A DNA stretch of 64,000 nucleotides from Caballeronia zhejiangensis (lineage in GTDB: Bacteria > Pseudomonadota > Gammaproteobacteria > Burkholderiales > Burkholderiaceae), in NCBI RefSeq assembly GCF_000698575.1, contig NZ_JFHD01000007.1:124001-188000 (forward strand), written 5' to 3'. Shown here in pieces: positions 1 through 6,982 of this stretch; the first letter of the stretch is position 1, and the number at the start of each line of letters is the position of its first letter. The notes under the pieces are model-generated. The model worked only from the letters and a program-made list of their open reading frames with translations, did no database searches and was not told where the DNA came from. Both the position numbers and the translations under genes were made by a program.

Positions 1-687
1 GTCCTGCTGTTCGGCATACATCCGGCGACCGCCGTCGGCACCGATCTGCTGTACGCCACCGCGACCAAGACGGCCGGCACGCTCGTGCACGGCATCAAGG
101 GCTCGGTCGACTGGCGCATCACCGGCCGTCTCGCGGCGGGCAGCGTGCCCGCTGCGGCCATCACACTCTACTTTCTGCACGAGCACGGTGTGACAGCGCC
201 GGGCACCGCGCGGCTCATCCAGCTGATACTCGGCACCGCGCTCCTCATCACGGCGGTTTCGCTGATCTTCCGGCCGCAACTCGCGCGCCTTGCCTACAAA
301 AAGGGACATGGCCGCCCCGAACACCCGACGCGTACCGCCGCGTGGACCGTCTTCACCGGCGCGATTCTCGGCCTGCTGGTCTCGATCACTTCCGTGGGCG
401 CAGGCGCAATCGGCGTGACTGTACTTCTGCTGCTGTATCCGCGTCTCGCGACGGCGCGCATCGTCGGCTCGGACGTGGCTCACGCGGTGCCGCTCACGCT
501 GATTGCCGGCACCGGCCATTGGATGCTCGGCTCAGTCGACTGGTCCTTGCTCGCCTCGCTCCTCGTGGGCTCGATTCCCGGCATCGCCCTTGGCAGCATG
601 CTGTCGACCAAGGCGCCGGAAGCGTTACTCCGTCACGTTCTCGCCGCGACGCTCGTTCTCGTCGGAGCAAAGCTCGTGTTCAGTTGA
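1..687 (+). CDS. TauE/SafE family sulfite/anion exporter, 5' end cut by the window
   Basis: The frame is open from the first base, so the gene begins upstream; 228 residues are visible. The visible start contains the motif AVGTDLLYATATKT, typical of TauE/SafE (DUF81) permeases. Several hydrophobic stretches follow, with a glycine-rich VGAGAIGVTVLLLLYPRL segment that marks the second repeat of the family. Members are inner-membrane proteins thought to export sulfite, sulfoacetate or related organosulfur anions. The substrate cannot be read from the sequence and no sulfur gene lies nearby. A GTG exists in frame at 85, but the conserved residues before it show it is not the true start. Confidence 0.85.
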   Translation, partial: VLLFGIHPATAVGTDLLYATATKTAGTLVHGIKGSVDWRITGRLAAGSVPAAAITLYFLHEHGVTAPGTARLIQLILGTALLITAVSLIFRPQLARLAYKKGHGRPEHPTRTAAWTVFTGAILGLLVSITSVGAGAIGVTVLLLLYPRLATARIVGSDVAHAVPLTLIAGTGHWMLGSVDWSLLASLLVGSIPGIALGSMLSTKAPEALLRHVLAATLVLVGAKLVFS

Positions 688-718
688 TGTTAGTCACGGT
701 CGTTCGCGCTTTCCAGTC

Positions 719-778
719 GGCCAAAAGACATAGGCCGATTCGTACGATATTCCTGTTTTTTGCCTATGTCGTTCGGCC
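719..778. repeat. Interrupted palindrome downstream of the TauE/SafE gene
   Basis: GACATAGGC (727-735) is repeated inverted as GCCTATGTC (762-770), and GGCC flanks both arms (719-722 and 775-778). The 26-base centre contains a T6 run (756-761). It starts 31 bases after the permease stop, so it could fold in the mRNA tail. There is no T tract after the second arm, so it is not a standard intrinsic terminator. Confidence 0.5.
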
Positions 779-939
779 GGGTTTCCCGCGGCGGGACGAT
801 GCGGCATCATCCCCACTCAGTTGAGCCGCACGCAGAGCGGTTCAAGTCGGGGCGCCGGTAACGGGCGCGTCATCTTTCGGCGTCGATCATGCAGCGTGCG
901 TCAACGGGCGTGGGCCGCATATTCACGAGGAGTCAGGCG

Positions 940-2637
940 ATGAATGAAAACGATCATCCGCAGCACGAGCTTCCTTCCGGCAACGATACGCCAGCAGGCG
1001 ACGCACCCGCCGACCCCGCGCGGCGGCGGCTGCTCGCCGCGGGCGTGGGCCTGGCGGGGCTGTCGCTCGGCGGGTGCAATCTGTTCGAAAACAAGCCGAC
1101 CACCCCGAAAACTGCCGCCGATATCGCACTCGACCGCACGCTCGCCGCGAAAGTGCAGCACATCGTCGTGATTTACGCGGAAAACCGCAGCTTCACGAAT
1201 CTCTACGGCAACTATCCGGGCGTGCAATATCCGCTGTCGGCGGTGCCGGCATCGCACTACACGCAACTCGATCGCGATGGCGTCACGCCCATGCCCACGC
1301 TGCCGAAAATCTGGGGCGGGCTTGTGCCGCAGGCGCAGGAAGTCGACGGCAAGCGCTACGCGATCACCGAGCAGCAGATCATCGATCTGCGCAACGCGCC
1401 CTTCCAGATCGCAGACGCGCACGGTGCGCCGCTGCCCAATTCCGTCATCACGCGCGATCTCGTGCATCGGTTCTATCAGAATCAGATGCAGATCAACGCA
1501 GGGCGCAACAACCAGTTCGCGGCGTGGGGCGATTCGGGCGGCCTCGTCATGGGGCACTACCAAAACTCACCCGAAACGCTGAAACTTTGGGGGCTCGCGC
1601 AGCAATACACGCTCTGCGACAACTTCTTCATGTCGGCGTTCGGCGGCTCCTGGCTGAACCACATCTTCCTCATTTCCGCGCAGGCGCCCTTCTATCCCGA
1701 TGTCAAAGGCAGCCCGGCTGCGAAGCTGCTCGCGGTCGTCGAAGGCGACGATCCTGCCGGTTCGCGCCTGAAGCTCGCCCCGGATTCGCCCAAATCCGCG
1801 CTCGAGGGCCCGCCGAAGTACGTGCGCGACGGCGCGCTCACGGCGGACGGATACGCCGTCAACACCATGTTCCCGCCGTATCAGCCGAGCAACGTGCCGC
1901 CTCCGCAAGGCGGCGACTCGCGCTATGCGGACCGCTCGAACGCGCTGGTATTGCCGCCGCAGACGTACGCGACGATCGGCGACCGCCTGTCGGACAAGAA
2001 CGTCGATTGGGCGTGGTACAGCGGCGCGTGGCAGTACGCACTGGAACATCGGGACACCGGCGCGGTGCCGGACTTCCAGTACCACCATCAGCCGTTCAAT
2101 TACTTCGCCAACTTTGCGCCGGGCACGGCCGCACGGGCGCAGCATTTGCGCGACGCGGGACTTGGCGACGATCCGTCGACGAACAAGCTACTCGCGGACA
2201 TCGACGCGGGCCGCCTTCCTGCCGTCACGTTCTACAAGCCCCAGGGCAATCTCAACATGCACGCGGGCTATGCGGATGTCGCTTCGGGCGATCGGCATAT
2301 TTCGAACGTGATCGAGCGTCTGCGGCGCGGGCCGCAATGGGAGAACACCGTGGTGATCGTCACCGTCGACGAAAACGGCGGCTGGTGGGACCACGTCTCG
2401 CCGCCGAAGGGCGATCGCTGGGGGCCCGGTTCGCGCATCCCGGCGCTCGTGATTTCGCCGTTCGCGAAGAAGGGCTACGTCGATCACACCGTGTATGACA
2501 CGAACTCGATCCTGCGCTTCATCTCGCGCGTGCACGATCTCGCGCCGCTGGACGGCGTGGCCGCGCGGGATCGCGCGTTCGCCGCAAGCGGTCAGGCGCC
2601 GCTCGGCGACCTGACAAAATCGCTCGATCTCGCGTAA
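940..2637 (+). CDS. Lipoprotein phosphoesterase (acid phosphatase/phospholipase C family)
   Basis: Predicted 565-residue member of the alkaline-phosphatase-fold phosphoesterases (PF04185, including AcpA acid phosphatases and bacterial phospholipases C). I chose the ATG at 940 because a GAGG ribosome site lies about 10 bases upstream; an in-frame ATG at 889 would add an unlikely leader. Residues 28-46 read RRRLLAAGVGLAGLSLGGC, a twin-arginine-like motif followed by a lipobox with Cys46, so the protein is probably exported folded and lipid-anchored. Metal-site blocks are visible: IYAENRSFTNLYG near the N-terminus and VTVDENGGWWDHVSPP near the C-terminus. It hydrolyses phosphomonoesters or phospholipids outside the cytoplasm; which one is not determinable here. 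It converges with the next gene, leaving only three bases between stops. Confidence 0.85.
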   Translation: MNENDHPQHELPSGNDTPAGDAPADPARRRLLAAGVGLAGLSLGGCNLFENKPTTPKTAADIALDRTLAAKVQHIVVIYAENRSFTNLYGNYPGVQYPLSAVPASHYTQLDRDGVTPMPTLPKIWGGLVPQAQEVDGKRYAITEQQIIDLRNAPFQIADAHGAPLPNSVITRDLVHRFYQNQMQINAGRNNQFAAWGDSGGLVMGHYQNSPETLKLWGLAQQYTLCDNFFMSAFGGSWLNHIFLISAQAPFYPDVKGSPAAKLLAVVEGDDPAGSRLKLAPDSPKSALEGPPKYVRDGALTADGYAVNTMFPPYQPSNVPPPQGGDSRYADRSNALVLPPQTYATIGDRLSDKNVDWAWYSGAWQYALEHRDTGAVPDFQYHHQPFNYFANFAPGTAARAQHLRDAGLGDDPSTNKLLADIDAGRLPAVTFYKPQGNLNMHAGYADVASGDRHISNVIERLRRGPQWENTVVIVTVDENGGWWDHVSPPKGDRWGPGSRIPALVISPFAKKGYVDHTVYDTNSILRFISRVHDLAPLDGVAARDRAFAASGQAPLGDLTKSLDLA

Positions 2638-2640
2638 CGG

Positions 2641-3033
2641 CTAGACGCGTTCGACCCACGCTCGCGCGGAAATTTTCAGCAGATAGCCGTAGTGCAGCGC
2701 GCCGACCGGCACGACGGCGCGTGCCGGTTTCCAGGCGCCGAAGTGACGCGCGTAGATCTCGTTGAACGCTTTCCAGTGTTCGACGCCGACGAGATACACC
2801 GTCACCTCGATGCAATCCGCGAGGCTCGCACCCGCGGCTTCGAGCACGGTGCGCAGATTCGAAAGCGTCTGTTCGGCCTGCTCGTCGAACGGGAGATCGC
2901 CGGTATGCGTGCCGTCCGCGCGCATCGGCAATTGACCCGAAACGCAGACGAGATTGCCGGCGCGCGTCGCGTGGCTGTAGTGTCCGGCGGGAATCGGCAG
3001 GCCCGGAGCGTTGATGAGTTCGATCGGTGGCAT
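2641..3033 (-). CDS. RidA family (YjgF/YER057c/UK114) protein
   Basis: 130 residues, the usual length for a RidA-type trimer subunit. Seen: NLVCVSGQLPMRADGT, the SNLRTVLEAAGASLADCIEVTVYL block, and a C-terminal RAVVPVGALHYG. In catalytic RidA deaminases the key Arg sits in a motif like R(x)xVxVxxLP; here the Arg is followed by AVVPVGALH, so membership is secure but enamine/imine deaminase activity is not certain. Archetypal RidA clears 2-aminoacrylate; other subfamilies work in amino-acid or pyrimidine catabolism. It ends three bases from the convergent phosphoesterase gene, and no obvious partner gene is co-transcribed. Confidence 0.85.
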   Translation of the reverse strand: MPPIELINAPGLPIPAGHYSHATRAGNLVCVSGQLPMRADGTHTGDLPFDEQAEQTLSNLRTVLEAAGASLADCIEVTVYLVGVEHWKAFNEIYARHFGAWKPARAVVPVGALHYGYLLKISARAWVERV

Positions 3034-3170
3034 CGTCGGTCGCGTTGGGTGGATGGCCTCGGATTATTGATTCCGAGTCAAGTTTCATTTGAGACTATCA
3101 CCGTTTTTGCGAAAGTCGAAGCGGCTCATACTGTGTTCATCGCAGTTTGAACATTCAACGGAGCAAGAAC

Positions 3171-4067
3171 ATGAACGTTTTCATCACGGGCGCGGGCGGT
3201 TTCATCGGCGGCTCGATCGCGGCGGGACTCGCGCGGGACGGACATCGCGTGCGCGGCCTCATCCGTCGCGCGGAACAGGCCGACGAACTGAAACGCCTGA
3301 ACATCGAACCGGTGATCGGCAGTCTCGACGACGCGGCCTTGCTCGCCGCCGAAGCGCACGCGGCCGATGCCGTCATCAACGCGGCGAGCAGCGATCATCG
3401 CGGCGCGGTCGAAACGCTGATCGGCGCGCTCGAAGGCACGAACAAGCCGTTTCTGCATACGAGCGGATCGAGCATCGTCGGCGACGCATCGGGCGGCGAG
3501 GCATCGGAGAAGATCTATACCGAGGACGACCTGCCGGAGCCGACGCCCGACAAGGCGCCGCGCGTAGCGATCGACAATCTCGTGCTCGACGCCGCCAAGC
3601 GTGGCGTGCGCTCGACGGTGTTCTGCAACACGCTGATCTACGGCCACGGCGCGGTGCGCGATACCGCGAGCGTGCAGTTGCCGCGTCTGGAACGACAGGC
3701 GCGCAAGAGCGGCATCGTGCGCCATGTGGGGCGTGGCCTCAACATCTGGTCGAACGTGCATATCGACGATGTCGTGACCATCTATCGGCTCGCGCTCGAA
3801 AAGTCGCCTGCGGGCACGTTCTACTTCGTCGAAAGCGGCGAGGCGCAATTCCGCGACATGACCGTCGCGATGGCGAAGGCGCTCGATCTGCGCGGGCCGG
3901 AAGACTGGCCGCTCGAAGAAGCGATCAAGGAATGGGGCTACGAGATGGCCTCGTACGGCCTCGGCTCGAACAGCCGCGTGCGCAGCAAGCGCACCCGCGA
4001 GATTCTGGGCTGGCAGCCGTCGCGCACGTCGGTGGTCGAATGGATCGAAACGGAATTGACTGCTTGA
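3171..4067 (+). CDS. NAD(P)-dependent epimerase/SDR, active-site residues atypical
   Basis: 298 residues. The ATG at 3171 follows GGAGCAAG at good distance; a TTG further upstream (3147) is less likely. The N-terminus MNVFITGAGGFIGGS is a Rossmann glycine motif of the extended short-chain dehydrogenases. At the place where family members carry Tyr-x3-Lys, this protein has PRVAIDNLVLDAAKRG, so the catalytic Tyr and Lys appear replaced by Val and Asn. It therefore may bind NAD(P) and act as an atypical reductase or a non-catalytic sensor. It is a single-gene unit, convergent with the Ldh-type gene and separated from it by a strong hairpin. Confidence 0.8.
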   Translation: MNVFITGAGGFIGGSIAAGLARDGHRVRGLIRRAEQADELKRLNIEPVIGSLDDAALLAAEAHAADAVINAASSDHRGAVETLIGALEGTNKPFLHTSGSSIVGDASGGEASEKIYTEDDLPEPTPDKAPRVAIDNLVLDAAKRGVRSTVFCNTLIYGHGAVRDTASVQLPRLERQARKSGIVRHVGRGLNIWSNVHIDDVVTIYRLALEKSPAGTFYFVESGEAQFRDMTVAMAKALDLRGPEDWPLEEAIKEWGYEMASYGLGSNSRVRSKRTREILGWQPSRTSVVEWIETELTA

Positions 4068-4077
4068 GTGAAGTTCG

Positions 4078-4108
4078 CGCGGCAAATTGGCTTGACCAAT
4101 TTGCCGCG
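4078..4108. terminator. 13-bp perfect hairpin between convergent genes
   Basis: CGCGGCAAATTGG (4078-4090), a five-base loop, then CCAATTTGCCGCG (4096-4108) is a perfect 13-bp stem. It lies 10 bases after the SDR stop and 17 bases after the stop of the convergent dehydrogenase. There is no T run on either side, so it is a bidirectional 3'-end stem rather than a canonical intrinsic terminator. Confidence 0.6.
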
Positions 4109-4125
4109 GCTACCGCTTCACGCAA

Positions 4126-5235
4126 TTACTGCAGTGCGGCCGCGAACTTTTCGATTTCCGCTTCCGGCATGCCCGATTTCGTCGCCGAATCGCGGATTTG
4201 CTGCCACGTCGTCGGATCGATTGCGATGCCGTTCGCGCCGCGGTCCGCACGACGCGCCTCTTCCGGCTCGCCCGGCGCGTAGATCGCATCGACGCCTTCC
4301 GCGCGCGGCGACGCCTTCATCCATTCGAGGAACGCTTCGGCCTCTGCTTGCGCGGCGGGCGCATCGAACGCGTTCGGATCGACGATCACCGAAGTCATGC
4401 AGTTGATGATCGCACTCGATTTCTCCAGCGTCTCTTCGTGCGTCGTGTAGCCGCCCGAGAGCGCGCCGCCGAAGATCTCGCACAGCGCGGCCAGGCCCGA
4501 ACCCTTGTGCAGGCCGAACGCGGTGAGGGAGCCGAACGGCTCCTCGTGCATCACCTTCGGCTCGATCGTCGGCTTGCCCTCATGATCGAGCAACATGCCC
4601 GGCGCGACCTTTACGCCCTTGTTGTAGGCGACGCGCGTCTTGCCGTACGCGATGCCCGCCGTCGCGAAATCGAGCACGAGCGGGCTCTTGCCGTCGCGCG
4701 GATAGGCTGCGCAGAACGGATTGGTGCCGAAGCGCCGGTCGATGCCGCCGAAGGGCGCGACGAGCGGATCGCCCGCCACGTTCACGAAGTGGAACGATAC
4801 GAGTCCGGCCTTCGCGCACTGTTCCGCCCAGTGGCCGATACGCCCGATGTGGTGCGCGTTGCGCAAGCCGACCGCGCATACGCCGAGCTTCTTCGCGCGC
4901 TCGATGCCGTGCTCCATCGCCTCGTAGGCGACGACCTGACCGAAGCCCTTGCGGCCGTCGACGGTCAGCACCGCGCCCGCATCGCGCACGATTTCGGCGT
5001 GCGTGTTGAGCTGCAACTGACCTTCGGAGAGCGACGCGACATAGCGCGGGATCATGCCGACGCCGTGGGAATCGTGGCCCGAAAGGTTCGACATCACGAG
5101 GTGATCCGCGACCAGTTCCGCCTCGCGCGGCGCGCTGCCGGCCGACTCCCAGATGGCGCGGACGTACGCGTGCAGCGTGTCGGCGGCGATGCGCCGTTCA
5201 GTGGCGGATGGGGTGGACGTGGGGGATGCATTCAT
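4126..5235 (-). CDS. Ldh/malate/ureidoglycolate dehydrogenase family oxidoreductase
   Basis: 369 residues from the ATG at 5235, preceded by GGAGACGAG; an alternative ATG at 5253 would add six residues. The family (type-2 malate/L-lactate dehydrogenases such as AllD, ComC, YlbC and DpkA) uses NAD(P)H on 2-oxo or cyclic imino acids and has its own non-Rossmann fold. Seen: SNLSGHDSHGVGMIPRY, with the conserved His of the family, then LRNAHHIGRIGHWAEQCAKAG, GTNPFCAAYPR and VLDFATAGIAYGK. The substrate is unknown. It is a monocistronic gene facing the SDR. Confidence 0.85.
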   Translation of the reverse strand: MNASPTSTPSATERRIAADTLHAYVRAIWESAGSAPREAELVADHLVMSNLSGHDSHGVGMIPRYVASLSEGQLQLNTHAEIVRDAGAVLTVDGRKGFGQVVAYEAMEHGIERAKKLGVCAVGLRNAHHIGRIGHWAEQCAKAGLVSFHFVNVAGDPLVAPFGGIDRRFGTNPFCAAYPRDGKSPLVLDFATAGIAYGKTRVAYNKGVKVAPGMLLDHEGKPTIEPKVMHEEPFGSLTAFGLHKGSGLAALCEIFGGALSGGYTTHEETLEKSSAIINCMTSVIVDPNAFDAPAAQAEAEAFLEWMKASPRAEGVDAIYAPGEPEEARRADRGANGIAIDPTTWQQIRDSATKSGMPEAEIEKFAAALQ

Positions 5236-5359
5236 TGCGACACTCGTCTCCATAGTTGATGGCTCGCGCTCTGCTTTTCGAGATGCGCGCGGATTATCAC
5301 TTTACAGACGATCAACTGGCCTTACCACTTTGTTTTTACGAAATCGCTGAAATCGGCCG

Positions 5360-5386
5360 AAAAAAAGCCCGGACGAACCGGGCTTT
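5360..5386 (-). terminator. Intrinsic terminator of the M20 peptidase gene
   Basis: Read on the minus strand: AAAGCCCGG, five-base loop, CCGGGCTTT, running into seven T (plus-strand A at 5360-5366). It sits 29 bases after the M20 stop. Confidence 0.85.
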
Positions 5387-5414
5387 CTCCAGACAGAAGT
5401 TCGGCCGCCCGGCC

Positions 5415-6884
5415 TCAGGGCGCTGCCGCGATGACCTCGGCCACCGACGCCGTCAGCTTCTTCGCGTACGGCACGTGCAGGAATTCGTTCGGACCGTGCG
5501 CGTTCGATTTCGGACCGAGCACGCCGCACACCATGAATTGCGAGCGCGGGAAGCCTTCCTTGAGCGTATTCATCAGCGGAATCGTGCCGCCCTGCCCGAT
5601 GTATGCGACATCCGCGCCGAAGTGCCGTTTCGACGCCTCATTCAGCGACGAGCGCAGCCACGGCGCGAGATCCGGCGCATTCCAGCCCGTCGCCGCGCCC
5701 GCTTCGGGCTTGAACGTCACCTTGGCGTTGTACGGCGGATCCATTTCGAGCAGCCGCTGCAGGCGGACGATCGCACTGGCAGCGTCGACGAGCGGCGGCA
5801 AGCGCAGCGACAGCTTGAACGCCGTGCGCGGCGCAAGCACGTTGCCGGCATCGGCCAGCGGCGGCAGGCCCGACGCGCCCGTCACCGTGAGCGACGGCCG
5901 CCAGGTCGAATTGAGCAGTGCCTCGCGCGGATCGGTCGTCGTGGGCAGAACGCTGCCGCCATCGGCGCCGCACGCCCACGGCAGCTTCTTCCAGACATCG
6001 TCGCCGAGAATGCGCGCGGTCATTTCGGCTTCGCGCCGGCGCAGCATCGGAATCGGACAATGAAAACTTTCCGGCAGCAGATTGCCGGTGCTCGAATCTT
6101 CGAGGCGCTCGAACAGTTGCCGCAAGATTCGAAATGCCGACGGCGCGATGCCGCCATAGCCGCCCGAGTGGATGCCCTCGTCCAGCACCTGCACTTCGAG
6201 ATCGCCGGCGACGAGGCCGCGCAGGGACGTCGTGAGCCAGAGCTGATCGTAATTGCCCGCGCCCGAATCGAGACAGATCACGAGGCCGACATCGCCGAGC
6301 CGGTCGCGCAAGGCATCGATATACGGCAAAAGATCGTAGCTGCCCGATTCCTCGCACGTCTCGATGATACCCACGCAACGCGGACGCTCGACGCCCTGCG
6401 CATCCAGCGCCGCCAGCGCGGTGATGCTCGCGTAGGTCGCGTAGCCGTCGTCGGCGCCGCCGCGGCCGTACAGTTTGTCGTCTTCGAGCTTGGGCGTCCA
6501 CGGACCGAGATCGCTGCGCCAGCCTTCGAATTCCGGCTGCTTGTCCAAATGGCCATACAGCACGACTGTTTCGGTGCTGCCCGAGCGCGTGGCGGGGGCT
6601 TCGAAGAAAATCACCGGCGTGCGCTCCGGCAAGCGGACGATTTCGACCTTCAGGCCTTTGACCGGCTGCGTCCTGATCCAGTCGACGGCGTCCGTGACCA
6701 CGCGTTCGATGAAGCCGTGACGCGCCCAGTCGCTGTCGAACATCGGGCTTTTCGCGGGCACGGCGATGTAGTCCGTCAGCGCGGGCACGATTTCGTCATT
6801 CCATTTGCGATCCACGAAATCCCGCAGCGCGACGGAATCGAGCCGTACTGCTTCGTCGTGATGCGTGCTGTCGCCGATAGTCAT
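5415..6884 (-). CDS. M20 family metallopeptidase (dipeptidase-like)
   Basis: 489 residues, normal for the long M20 subfamily that includes carnosinase/CPG2-type enzymes. Metal ligands and catalytic acids are visible in order: VVLYGHLDKQPEFEGW (first His and catalytic Asp), YGRGGADDGYATYA (bridging Asp), IIETCEESGSYD (catalytic Glu pair), CLDSGAGNYD, and HGPNEFLHVPYAKK (last His) near the C-terminus. A lid/dimerisation domain lies between about 220 and 400. It is a cytoplasmic di-zinc enzyme that cleaves dipeptides or N-acyl amino acids. It is monocistronic and ends with a clear terminator. Confidence 0.9.
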   Translation of the reverse strand: MTIGDSTHHDEAVRLDSVALRDFVDRKWNDEIVPALTDYIAVPAKSPMFDSDWARHGFIERVVTDAVDWIRTQPVKGLKVEIVRLPERTPVIFFEAPATRSGSTETVVLYGHLDKQPEFEGWRSDLGPWTPKLEDDKLYGRGGADDGYATYASITALAALDAQGVERPRCVGIIETCEESGSYDLLPYIDALRDRLGDVGLVICLDSGAGNYDQLWLTTSLRGLVAGDLEVQVLDEGIHSGGYGGIAPSAFRILRQLFERLEDSSTGNLLPESFHCPIPMLRRREAEMTARILGDDVWKKLPWACGADGGSVLPTTTDPREALLNSTWRPSLTVTGASGLPPLADAGNVLAPRTAFKLSLRLPPLVDAASAIVRLQRLLEMDPPYNAKVTFKPEAGAATGWNAPDLAPWLRSSLNEASKRHFGADVAYIGQGGTIPLMNTLKEGFPRSQFMVCGVLGPKSNAHGPNEFLHVPYAKKLTASVAEVIAAAP

Positions 6885-6982
6885 GACCGTGTTTCCCTTC
6901 GAGGCAAACTTCCATCATAGACGGGATTTGCCCGCGGTTCGACCGCCGCCGAGCCGCGCGCGCACGTTTTCCGCGACTTTTT

